Both the position numbers and the translations under genes were made by a program. Shown piece after piece: positions 43,040 to 53,118 of a DNA stretch of 64,000 nt. Numbering within the stretch: the first letter of the stretch is position 1; each line of letters opens with the position of its first letter. This DNA comes from Symbiodinium microadriaticum (lineage: Eukaryota; Sar; Dinophyceae; Suessiales; Symbiodiniaceae), in the NCBI GenBank assembly GCA_001939145.1, contig LSRX01000461.1, positions 102,955 to 166,954 on the forward strand. The letters run 5' to 3'. The notes beneath the pieces were generated by a model. The model was not told the DNA's origin. It made no database searches and was given only the letters and a program-made list of their open reading frames with translations.

Positions 43040-43514
43040 GGTTTCTTCAGGCTTGCATTTTTTGAAGGCATGCCCACACTTGGCGCATGAACAGGGCATC
43101 AGGTTCCAGGAGCCCCAAGAAGCAACGATAAGCCCCACACCCTAAACCCCAAAACCCTAAACCCTAAACTGTGCATAAACCTTGAACCCAAAACCCTACA
43201 CCCTCAGCCCTAAACCCGAATCCCTGAACCATAAAATCCTACACCCTAAACCCCATACCATGGCACTGGCGTGTTGCTATCAGGGTCGAACAGCAGCCCT
43301 CACCATATCCCAAGCTACCAGAATCCATAGCTTTTTTTTTTTGTGGGATTTCTGTCGATTCGGTAAGAGGGCCTCGAAACCTACAAGAAAGTTCTGGTAT
43401 GCAGGCTAACTATATAAGGTAAGTAAGCCCTTCCACATCCGAAGCTCGTTTAAGCCTCAACCCGTGTAGCCCTCAGGAGTCACTGCCCTAAACCCTAAAC
43501 CCTAAACTCAATAG

Positions 43515-43608
43515 AGTCCTCTTCTTCGAAGGTGATTGCATGAAGCTGAAGGAGAACGTGGAGGTCTGCGTTTTCGCGGTTTCCCCTCAACGCCTGTTGA
43601 GTCTTTAG
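43515..43608 (+). CDS. Putative exon, unknown protein
   Basis: CTAAACTCAATAG precedes a 30-codon frame (VLFFEGDCMKLKENVEVCVF, AVSPQRLLSL) to TAG. A GT donor at GCG|GTTTCC could end it earlier. CCCTAAA units directly precede the acceptor. A small AG|G...GTAAGG block (FSAGGGFDI) follows near 43700. Confidence 0.38.
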
Positions 43609-43977
43609 GGTTTCCTGAGCCTCAGTTTCATGAGTGTCGACTTCAGCTGCGGTTGAGGGTTTAGGGTTTAGGGGGCTGACTACCTGTACAATTCAGGTTC
43701 TCTGCGGGAGGCGGTTTCGACATTGCGTAAGGAAGGTTGAGTGTGTGTCCGGAGTCCTGAGACTGTATAGGGCTCTAGGATCTGTATCATTGGGGCTTAA
43801 TAAATAAATATCAATACCAGCTACGGTCTTGGGACTCCTTACTAGGATTCTTCAGGTCCCCGGCGTTAGTATAATGGATCCCCCATCCCTCTTAGTCTAA
43901 CGATGAAGGCTCCTAGATTGTTCGTGTTTTGGAGGTGTTGGACGGGGAAGGAACTCAAGACTGTCTCCGTATATGAA

Positions 43978-44058
43978 AGCACCCCTCCTAGGTACTTACG
44001 GCTCTCTTAAAGGGGACCTCATTCAGAGGGTCTCCATCCCCAAGGGTCCCCCTAATCC
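43978..44058. mobile_element. Family G repeat, second copy
   Basis: Shares GGCTCTCTTAAAGGGGACC, AGAGGGTCTCCATCCCCAAG and CCCCCTAATCCT boxes with 12.15-12.25 kb. Confidence 0.5.
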
Positions 44059-44371
44059 TATCTCTTAACCCCGACCATGCAAGTTCTCCCAGGCAACAGC
44101 CAAGGCTTGGGGTTTGCAATGGCTCAACCTACCACACCGATTAGGGCTTGTTGCAAAAGTTCGTTGTAATGGAGGGGCCATTTGGCAACCCCTCACCTCT
44201 AAACCCGAAACCCTAAACCCTCACCAACAAGGGAGTCTATCTGGAATTTTCCAGCAACTACCATTATAGACCCCTAAAGGTTCGGGTTATTTGACGAGAA
44301 CCCACATGGATCCCTGTAGGTTTTGGTCATGAGCTTTCAATGAATCGTAAGCCCAATGCGCGAAGCCCTAA

Positions 44372-44620
44372 GTGGCGACAGGCCTCGAACCTGAAACTTT
44401 TAGACCTCTAAAGATCAAGTCCAAAATCTGTAAACCAAAACGGCTGCACACGGAGCACCAGGATTTGAAGAGCCGAATGATGAGCTTGGCGGACAGACCC
44501 TCAGTGCATGTCTTGCGAGAAGGGAACTTCGCCCGTGACGTGCTTTGGGTTGTGTCCGGGTTGCGGGGTTTGTGGTTTGCGAGTCTCTTGGAGTTGAGGC
44601 ATCGCTTCGCCGGGATTTGA
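44372..44620 (+). CDS. Open 82-codon frame, unknown protein
   Basis: A basic segment (KIKSKICKPKRLHTEHQDLK, then SRMMSLADRPSVHVLREGNF) leads to a hydrophobic end and TGA. It has no ATG start and is probably an exon following CCCTAAG. Unrecognised. Confidence 0.35.
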   Translation: MATGLEPETFRPLKIKSKICKPKRLHTEHQDLKSRMMSLADRPSVHVLREGNFARDVLWVVSGLRGLWFASLLELRHRFAGI

Positions 44621-44943
44621 CAGTCAGGCTCTGGTGCGTTACTTGTGGGTTCGTTGGGTGAAAAATGTAGCGTTCTGAGTTAGACTCATTTGCTTGTGGC
44701 GCAGTTTTCTTCTGAGAGTTGACTGTACGATGTCGAGGGTGGCTCGATTACACAATGATCGCCTTTGTCGTGCATGTCAAGCCTCCCATTTTCGAGTGGG
44801 TTGAAGCAAGATTTAAGCTACTAGTTACGCGCTTCATCTCCAAGCCGAAACAACCATTAACCCTGAGCCCACACTCGCCCAAATCATCCACAGAGCGTTC
44901 TGCAACCCTGTGCTTGCCCTGCGCGCACTTTGCAGAATCTTAG

Positions 44944-45102
44944 TGGTACATTCCGGTGGGGGCTCCGGTTTTGATCCCTCACTTCGACTTGGCCTTTGCT
45001 CAGGGAGACGATAGTTCGCTGGATGGTTGGATGCTGGCAACTGACGTAGAGCTCAAAATCGCAAAACCGTCAGATACATGGTGGTTGAGGGTTCAGGGTT
45101 GA
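44944..45102 (+). CDS. Putative terminal exon, unknown protein
   Basis: GCAGAATCTTAG is followed by a 52-codon frame: WYIPVGAPVLIPHFDLAFAQ, GDDSSLDGWMLATDVELKIA, KPSDTWWLRVQG, then TGA. It is one of the most protein-like unassigned blocks. A GT donor inside (ACATG|GTGGTT) could end it earlier. A minus-strand ORF over the same bases is judged a shadow. Confidence 0.42.
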   Translation, partial: WYIPVGAPVLIPHFDLAFAQGDDSSLDGWMLATDVELKIAKPSDTWWLRVQG

Positions 45103-45429
45103 GGCAACAAAGCCGCATGAACCTTGAACGGAAACTCGCAACCCCAACCTCCGCCTCATGATGGGACCGGACCGAAGGATCATGGGAGCTTGGGGATGGT
45201 GGGCGCAACATGGACCCCTGCAATTGAATGTTGCTTTCGTGTAGGGGTTTAGGGTTTGAGGTTTAGGGTCCATGAGGAAAGGGCTGGGTAGATAAACCCT
45301 AAACCCTAAACCCTAAACCCTAAACCCTAAACCGTAGATCGTCTCCGGGCCCAGGACGAGAACCGCCGCCTCAAGGGTCAGCCGCCGACCCAGCCAACGG
45401 ACATGGAGTCTCCTAAAAGCCCTTACTTC

Positions 45430-45449
45430 TGCTGCTGCTACCACTACCA

Positions 45450-45511
<62 letters not shown>

Positions 45512-45650
45512 GCTACTGCGATTGGGGAAGTTAGAGACTGGGCGTGTAAAAANTGCTACTGCTACTGCTACTGCTACTGCTACTGCTACTGCTACTGCTA
45601 CTGCTACTGCTACTGCTACTGCTACTGCTACTGCTACCACTACTACTAAT
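45430..45650. repeat. ACT and TGCTAC microsatellites around a lone N
   Basis: ACT triplets (about 45440-45510), a 40-bp unique spacer, N at 45553, then TGCTAC repeats. Just before it (45330-45420) a coding-like block, RLRAQDENRRLKGQPPTQPT, follows CCCTAAACCGTAG and may be a coiled-coil exon. Confidence 0.9.
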
Positions 45651-46150
45651 ATTCCTACTAGAACTTCTATGGCTACGACCACCACTGCGGGAACCCATTC
45701 CACGAGTACTAGGGCGACTACTCCTACGACTATTTTCTACGCCTAAGCAACCCCTAAAACAGTTTAGGGCGTAGAGCCATGTAGAGCTTAGGGCACCTGA
45801 AACCCTAAAGCCCTGAGCCTACAAGACCCGAAATCCCAAATTCTAAACCCTAAACCTTAAAAGCCTTCAACCCTGCTAAGCCCAGTACCCCCAAATTCCG
45901 AAATCCTGAAACCCTAAATCCCTTATACGCCGACCCCGAAGCCCTCAGCCCAAACCCCAAACCCTAAAGCCCCTAAGTCCCTAACCCCATGAGACCTGAA
46001 ACCCTAAAGCCCTAAATCCTAAAACCATCCTAAACCTAAACCCTAAACCCCAAACCCTAAACCCTAAACCCTAAATCCTAAAACCATCCTAAGCCCATAA
46101 CCCTACTGCAGCTCTGAGCCCCAAGCCCCCAAAAACCCGAAGCCCCGAAG

Positions 46151-46228
46151 CACCGGAACCTTCACAAGTCGTTCCTTTGAAAAGTGCTGAAGGCTCGGAC
46201 AACGACCTACGGAGCCGGAGATTTCGAG
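46151..46228 (+). CDS. Putative exon, unknown protein
   Basis: Telomeric-like CCCCGAAG precedes APEPSQVVPLKSAEGSDNDL and RSRRF, ending at CGAG|GTCGGT. Phase 1 in and out. Confidence 0.35.
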
Positions 46229-46884
46229 GTCGGTATTTTTGGTTTTGAAGGCGGTTTTAGGGCTTTTGGGTGTAGGGTTTAGGGCGGATGAGGGTTTCAG
46301 GGTGTTTTTGGGGCTTTTCGTGCGTGTAGGGCTTTTGGGTGTTTATCGTTGAGGGGTTTCAGCGTGGTTTGTTGGTTTGAGGGCTTTTGGCGGGTTATGG
46401 TTGAGGGTTGCGGGGTGTGTTGGTTTTACGGCTTTTAGGGCCTTTGGGGGTTAGGTCGAGGGGTTTAGGCTTTAGGGGCTTGAACGCGTTGACGGTTTCA
46501 GGTGATTTTGATTAGAACTTGGGAGGTTTTCAGGCTCTCGGGGGGTTTAGGAATTTCGTTTTCGGGTTTCTGGATTTTTTTGGATTTTGGTGTGTTGGGA
46601 TGTTTTGTTTTAAGGATTTTTCGGGCTTACAGTACGTTGGGGTTCAGAGCTCAGGTCGGTACGGGCTGTTTTGGGTATGAGGCTCGGGACTTCGATCCTT
46701 TCGGGGGGTAAGGGCTCTTTTTGAGGGTTTAGATTAGGGCTCTTGTGTTTTTTTCTGGGTCTTGTTCGAGAGCATACCTTCAACCCGAAAAGTTCGAAGA
46801 GGCAGCTGCATCATCGCCCTGATCCATAAACCCTAAACCCTAAACCCTGATCCCTAAAAGAGTATCATGGCTTCTTTTCCCAAG

Positions 46885-47294
46885 GGCCTCCACGCCGCTG
46901 TTCTCCGATGCGCAGAGCGCGCTGCTTGCCCAACAGCAGCTGATCGTGCAGCAGATGCAGCAGCAGCAGCAGTCGCTTGGCTTGAGAAGGGTGGGACTCG
47001 GGGCTTGCGAACCGCCAAGCGGCAATACAATAATCAATATATCTTACATCTACGTATATAAATATGGATCTAAATCTATAGATTGAATCATCTTATATCT
47101 CGATATATGTTTTTTATCGTCTTGTGTCTGTATCTGTCTCTGTCTATGTAGATATCTATATCTATATCTGTGTCTGTATCCATATCTATATCTGTATCTG
47201 TATCTATATCCATGTCTATATCTATTTCTGGATCTACCTATCTATATTATATCTATATCTCTATCTATATCTAGATCTAGATCTATGTCTGCAG

Positions 47295-47325
<31 letters not shown>

Positions 47326-50207
47326 CGTGTGTGTGTGTGGGGTGTATGCGTTCTATACTCGCTTGCAACAGTAGTAAGACAGGTGACATGTAATGAAGAT
47401 GTTGAAGAGTACGGCCCCCAGGCCACGTGAGGCTCTTTGAGGTTCCTAAGCTTCTGATTCTACTACCCTAAACCCTAAACCCTAAACCCTAAACCCCTAA
47501 ACCCTAAACCCCTAAACCCCTAAACCCCTAAACCCCTAAACCCTAGACCCTAAACCCTAAAGTATAGGGTTTAGGGTTACTCTTGGCCCGACAGATGGTC
47601 TCCAGTGTAGTTCCTTTTTGGGGTTACCTTTATAGGACCCTTTGTATAAAGTCGAATAGGTTAAACCAAAAAAAAAGAACCACAATGGAGACTATAGGTA
47701 AGCCCTTAACCTAAACCCTAAGACCCTAAAGAACCCTAAACCCTAGGCTTCTACTTCTACACTCGAAATTTTTGAGGATTCCAAACACTCAATCGGAAGC
47801 TCCAGCAACCTAAGAGCCTCCATCCCGAGAAAAGCGGGTAGGGTTTGGGGTTTAGGGTTTAGGGTTTAGGGTTTGGGGTTTAGGGTTTAGGGTTTAGGGT
47901 TTAGGGTTTAGGGTTTCCTGCAACCTTTATCCAGGTGTGGGGGTTAGGCGTTAGGGTATGCCTGGGATGTATGAAGGGCCAGCTCGAAGCAATTCTCGAA
48001 GCCCAAAGCCCATAAGCTTAAAAAAAACCCTAATCACATCGAGTCTAGAGCCCTGAACCCTAAACCCCAAGACCTGAGACCCAAGCATTCGACGACGATC
48101 TGACGACCTAAGCGAAGGCTGATGCAGCAGCTCCTCACGAACCAGCTGCAGCAGAAACGAGGTGGCTGTTTGGAGCACCACCCAAGACTGTAACAGCAAA
48201 TGACATAAAAGCCGCAGGGTTCAGGTTTCGAAGTTGGTTGCTTGCGATGCATAACATTGACGGTCTGGTGATCATGTTGAATTTAGTGGCCTCTACATTT
48301 CACATTTCTCATCCTCCTCGATGTTGGGTCCTCACGTACGCTGAAGCTTTAACCTCACAGCGAAAGCCCGGTGGCTGTAAGTTTTGGACCGATTCCCGAA
48401 GGCTCCACGTACCTGTACAGTATATTTAAGCCTTTAAAGTACCTACATAGGAACCCCATTTAAAGCTCAAGTATACCGTATGCAGCCGAACCCTAAACCA
48501 TAAGCCCTGATGGTACCCTTATAGAATCCTGAATGAAGCCCTTGAAAGGAGCCCTTAAAAGGAGCCCTTATAGCTACATTAGCTACATGGAGCCTCAGGG
48601 TTTTCTCAAGCCAAATACCAATGTCGGTGAAGAGTGTGACTTGAAACCTGAGCTTAGAGCTCATGACACTACTCACACTTCAGGGTTTCGGGCTACGGGG
48701 GTTTGGAGGTTTAGGGTTTAGGGTTTTGGGGCTTAGGGCTTAGGACTTCTAAAATAATTACCAATAGCATTCCTCAGAGTTCCCTTAGGAATTGATATAC
48801 TGTACTGTGCCCCAAAAGACCTTATTCTAATTGTTACGGAGGATGCAGTGCCCATGTTGTGACCTCAACGCCTTTTGGTGTTATTGCGCCCCTGGCGCAG
48901 GAAATGGTGGTAAGTGGTAAGCGGCGAGTTGCAGGTAACGTGCAAATCTTTGCAGCAGGCCTGGTCACCCTGATGTTTGAGGCTCCTAAACTATACATCC
49001 TAAACCCTATAAGCGATCAGTTAAAAGCAAACATTCAGTATCATCTATAAACCTTAAAGCAAGCCTGAACCCTTAAACCCTAATTTGTAAACTCTAAACC
49101 CTAAGCCCTAAACCCTTATCCGTTAACCCTTATAGGTTGGATACTGCCCCCACTCAGTAACAGTTGGAAAATATTCATAATATGGATATATAAGGCCCTT
49201 AATAATAGCCCTATTATAGACTGTTACTGTATGGGGGCAATACCCAAGCTATAGGGTTCTCTAAGGGGACTACAAAGGGTCGGATCGCAGGAGACTCGAC
49301 GCCGCCGGCACCGGAGCAGTCCACCGTAGCTCCGGCGAAGGCCCAGGTCATGCTTCAGAAGCTGGGGGTTTAGGGTTTAGGGTTTAAGGTTTAGGGTCTA
49401 GGCTTTAAGGTTGAGGGTTTAGGGTTTAGGGTTTAGGGTTTAAGGTTTAGGCTTTAAGGTTGAGGGTTTAGGGTTTAAGGTTTAGGGTTAAAGGTTTAGG
49501 GTTCAGGGTTTTAGGGGGCTTGCTTGAGGTCCAGGGTTCTCTCAAGGTTTAGGGTCTTGGGGTTCAAGATTTAGGAGTTTAGGGTATCAAAAGTTTAGAA
49601 GTTCAGGGTTTACGGTCGTGCGTGGTTTCGGTTGCAGGGGCTTGCTTGAGGTTTTCGGGGGCCGGGGCTTGTCCTTGAACCAATCGTAGACGACGTTCTT
49701 GCGTGAGATTACAGGATCCTGTTCTTGAACTTTGACAGCCAGACCCCCCCAAGTACCCTTAGTAGAGCCCTCATGGTCCTTAAGTAGTCCGTGCCTCTTT
49801 CAAACGGCTTTACGGGCGCGATCCTATCGTCCTGGAAGCCGGCAAGGGGGGACGATACACAGCAAGAAGTGTCGCCCTGGTTCGACGGCGTGCTCTTGAA
49901 CCGTTTGTCCCGCTTTGCCGAACACAAGAGCAACGAAGTCAAGGTTCTGGTGGGTGATTCGTACTCGGAGTACTTACGATGCATCTACGACTCTGTTGGC
50001 AATGTCAGCGGATGCGTACATCGCAGCCTGGCAGTAATGACAGTCGCCAGCTTTCACAACGCACAGTACAGGGACGGCCCCGCGATGGCCATGAGCCATG
50101 TTGGGCTGGGTGACCTTGTCATCAGGAGACACGGTTCTGAGGTGTGTGCCTTGCTACTTGAATCAGTGTGGCGTGCATACTGGCTGCGAGGTTCCAGTGG
50201 TAGCTGA
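46885..50207 (+). CDS. Glutamine-rich protein gene (partial model)
   Basis: Exons proposed: 46885-46990 (LFSDAQSALLAQQQLIVQQM, then five Gln; AG|G in, GTGGGA out), 48118-48161 (LMQQLLTNQLQQKR; AG|G), 49291-49367 (DSTPPAPEQSTVAPAKAQVM, LQKLG; GCAG|G in, donor GTTTAGGG) and 49788-50141. The last is 118 codons, including SSWKPARGDDTQQEVSPWFD, EVKVLVGDSYSEYLRCIYDS and AMAMSHVGLGDLVIRRHGSE, with donor GTGTGT or read-through to TGA 50207. Phases agree for the last three exons. One exon is missing between the first two. Introns contain TTTAGGG and CCCTAAA tracts, a family C, a family E and a family H foldback. No known family is recognised. Confidence 0.45.
47040..47325. repeat. TATCTA/TATCTG microsatellite
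   Basis: Hexamer and dimer repeats ending in a TA run. The Ile/Tyr-rich frame is an artefact. Confidence 0.95.
47465..47580. repeat. CCCTAAA tract turning into TTTAGGG
   Basis: About 100 bp of CCCTAAA/CCCCTAAA ends in a short TATAGGGTTTAGGG, making a small palindrome. It lies in a proposed intron of the Gln-rich gene. Confidence 0.9.
47602..47690. mobile_element. Foldback element, family E
   Basis: GTCTCCAGTGTAGTTCCTTT on the left; AAAGAACCACAATGGAGACT on the right, with GGGGTTACC/GGTTAAACC inside. Confidence 0.75.
48749..48842. mobile_element. Foldback element, family C
   Basis: AAAATAATTACCAATAGCAT...CCTTATTCTAATTGTTACGG, a diverged copy with the CCCCAAAAGACC box. Confidence 0.5.
49132..49256. 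mobile_element. Foldback element, family H
   Basis: TTGGATACTGCCCCCACTCA with GTAACAGT is mirrored by ACTGTTACTGTATGGGGGCA with ATACCCAAG, giving inverted repeats of about 34 bp including TATA at each end. Only copy seen. It ends 35 bp before the exon at 49291. Confidence 0.8.
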
Positions 50208-50519
50208 GCGTTCTTGGAAATAAGAACCTTGTAGAACACGAACCGCTGCGCCAAGCCTGGAGCAACCGGTGCCTTTCATGTCGGCCGTCACCCTACATCC
50301 CATGGAATTCACTGCAGAAACTCAAGACTTTCAGAAATGCAGCTCCCCTGAACCCCAAACCCTGTAAACCCTAATTAGCAAAATAAACCCTAAAATTACA
50401 CCCTAAAATAAACCCTGTAATCAACCCTAGACTAAGCCCTATACTAAACCCTATAATAAAACCCATAAGCCCCACAAGCCCTATAAGCCCTGCAAACCCC
50501 TAAACCCTCCAACCCTGCT

Positions 50520-50630
50520 CCCCAAAGCCTGAGACCTAACCCTAAACCCTAAACCCTACACCCCAAGCCCTAAACCCTACACCCTAAGCCCTAAACCCTA
50601 AAGCCCTAAACCCTAAACCCTAAACTCAAG
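50520..50630. repeat. CCCTAAA tract
   Basis: C-rich telomeric variants following the Gln-rich gene. Confidence 0.85.
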
Positions 50631-50913
50631 GCTTAGGCCGCCCCCCTACAGTGGGGGGCGGCTCGACCTCTATGGCGCAAGTCGACCCAGCTGCTCGCCC
50701 GAACAGGTTCTCCTCGGGACCAGTACTGGTCCCTTTATAAGGTAAATACCCGAAACCCCAAGCCCTTGATCCTGGATGGCGCTGGCCATTTGGGCCCCCC
50801 CAGAAAAGGGGCCTTTGAGGGGGCCCTGGGAGCTTCTTGCGAGCAGATTTCAAGGACTTAGGGGGCTCCAAGCCGGTTAGCCAAAATTCGGCTCTTTTCT
50901 GCCCTCCTCGGCC

Positions 50914-51044
50914 NNNNNNNNNNNNNNNNNNNNNNNNNNNNNNNNNNNNNNNNNNNNNNNNNNNNNNNNNNNNNNNNNNNNNNNNNNNNNNNNNNNNNNN
51001 NNNNNNNNNNNNNNNNNNNNNNNNNNNNNNNNNNNNNNNNNNNN
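50914..51044. other. Assembly gap (131 N)
   Basis: Unknown sequence. GAAAGAAAGAAGAAAG on the right edge suggests a simple repeat. Confidence 0.95.
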
Positions 51045-51480
51045 TTTGAAAGAAAGAAGAAAGCCATAGAATGAGTTTAGAGCTAAACCCTAAAAGGAAT
51101 AGGTTTGGGTGGTTTGGCCGCCTCAGACGGCGTGGGGTGGGAGAGTAAAAAGGAAGAGCCCTCGATATTCAGGCTCCAACAACAAATCGTTAAATCACGA
51201 TACACTCGAAAATGCACTATCACTGAATACTTCCGCCTATGCGCCATTCTACGGCAAACCCTAAACCCTAAACCCTAAACCCTAAAGCCCTAAAGCCCTA
51301 AACCCTAAACCCTAAACCCTAAAACCCTAAACAAATCCTTAACCGTAGACCCCGAAGGCTCTCAGCCCCGATGCCTCGCTCCACAACCCGGCATCCCTTA
51401 GCCCAAGCACCAAACCCTTAAAGCAGGACCCTAGGGTTTAGGGTTTAGTTTATCTCTTTAAAAGGGTTTAGGGTTAAGGT

Positions 51481-51690
51481 TTTTTTTGTTTAAAGGGTTT
51501 AGGGTTTAGTTTTTTTTGTTTACTGGGTTTAGTGTTTAGGTTTTTCTGTTTAAAGGGTTTAGGGTTTAGTTTTTTTTGTTTACTGGGTTTAGTGTTTAGG
51601 TTTTTCTGTTTAAAGGGTTTAGGGTTTAGTTTTTTTTGTTTACTGGGTTTAGTGTTTAGGTTTTTCTGTTTAAAGGGTTTAGGGTTGAGG
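51481..51690 (+). repeat. 60-bp tandem repeat, 3.5 copies
   Basis: Units at 51481, 51541 and 51601 are nearly identical, with a partial fourth. Each combines TTTAAAGGGTTTAGGGTTTA with a T8 run and TTTACTGGGTTTAGTG. A second higher-order telomeric satellite with a period different from the 39-bp array. Confidence 0.95.
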
Positions 51691-51769
51691 GTTTAGGTCC
51701 TAAGCCCTAAATCCCCAAGTCCTAAATCTTAAAACCGTGGGGTTGATGATTGAAGTGCTGGGGCGTAAC

Positions 51770-51868
51770 ATAGGGGCCCAAATAATTGACAGCACTATTT
51801 TGGGGGTTCCTCATTATAGTGATAGCATGATGGACCCCAAAGCCATATTCTAATTATGACGGCCCCAA
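51770..51868. mobile_element. Foldback element, family C
   Basis: ATAGGGGCCCAAATAATTGA on the left; TATTCTAATTATGACGGCCC on the right; centre TTCCTCATTATAGTGATAGC. Confidence 0.7.
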
Positions 51869-52177
51869 TATTGCTCCCAAATCATGGCTCCATATATCCA
51901 AACCCTAAACCCCAAGTCCTGCAGCGCAGTTCTGTTTTCTGTTTGTTGCGGAATTGGGTCCTAACTGCTGAGTGAGTGACCCCAACAAGTGCATCGGGGA
52001 GTGTAGGTATGGAAGGTTGCAGAATAAGCGTCCTATACCTCATTAAAGCTTCGTGGAAGTTCAGAAGCAAAACCTCTGTTATCACCCCTACAAGATCCAA
52101 GGTAAGTATATCCTAAACCCCAAGCCCTAAACCGTAAGCCCCCTACAAGACCCAAGGTAACCAAGGTAAGTCTAAAG

Positions 52178-52261
52178 GCTCTCCAAGCCCGCAGCTTCGA
52201 AGCCCTGGGACCGGAAAACGTCCGAACTCTGCTGACTGCAGTCCCCGAGTTCAGAGGCTAA
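52178..52261 (+). CDS. Putative terminal exon, unknown protein
   Basis: GTCTAAAG|G opens ALQARSFEALGPENVRTLLT and AVPEFRG, then TAA. Phase 0. Confidence 0.38.
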   Translation, partial: ALQARSFEALGPENVRTLLTAVPEFRG

Positions 52262-52745
52262 TTTCAGTCTTCGAAGAGCTTCAAACACCAGGGTGCGCTT
52301 CTTCAGAACCTGCATTTTGAAAGGTTCGTCATTGTCGTAGTACCTCTTGTTGTAGTAGTAGTTTCATCTCAAAAAATCGAATGTCCCAGCTCCGATCTCC
52401 CAATCTCCCTTGGCCCTCCTCGAGTTGTTTAGACCCCCGATGAGTAAACCCTCCCACCTTATAGGGATTGTAGTGTCAATCCTAATATTGAGGCCCTTAC
52501 AGACATGTTCTTTCTTTCCATCACGGATCTACATTATACGTAGGTCTTCCATGGCGTTTGCAAATCTGATGTTATAAAGTATCCTAAGGCTCTATGTGTC
52601 GATAGTTTTTGACTTATCGGCATTAAAGTACCTATAAAGGAACCCTTTAAGGCACTTGGAGCCTTAGGGAAATTTGGTTTTTTATATCACATAGTAACGT
52701 CACAAGACCCAAGTCTGTTTGTTTAGGCTTCTATATTCCCCCCAG

Positions 52746-53118
52746 CACGGAAGGAGCCGTCGTTCGCAGAGAGGACGCGCGTGAGCAGGCACAAGCTACA
52801 GGCTAAGGATCTGGCACCCTAAACTCTAAACCCTCAACCCTAAATCCTAAATTAAATCCCAAACCCTAAACCCTTAAACTCTAAACCCTAAACCCTTAAA
52901 CCCTAAACCCTAAACCCTTAAACCCTAAACCCTAAGCTGCTGAGGCTCTATCAGAGGTTGAAGCCTCTACACAGTTTACCGGTCTGCTTTCTTACTTGCG
53001 AACTACTCCTTCCTGGCAGTATGTAGAAGGCATTTCTTTCGCTACTTGTGGGTTTCCCTTCAAAAACAGGAACTACCCCGGATTCCAGATGATATGCCGG
53101 AATGCCTACCCACTGTAG
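52746..53118 (+). CDS. Gene 3' end, two exons spliced across a pure CCCTAAA intron
   Basis: Exon 52746-52801 follows TTCCCCCCAG and encodes TEGAVVRREDAREQAQAT, ending ACAG|GCTAAG. Exon 52937-53118 follows CCCTAAACCCTAAG and encodes AEALSEVEASTQFTGLLSYL, RTTPSWQYVEGISFATCGFP and FKNRNYPGFQMICRNAYPL, then TAG. Both are phase 1, and the Ala/Gln/Glu-rich helix continues smoothly across the junction. The 135-bp GC-AG intron consists almost only of CCCTAAA, CCCTTAAA and CTCTAAA units. The family is unknown and the 5' exons are not found. Confidence 0.55.
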
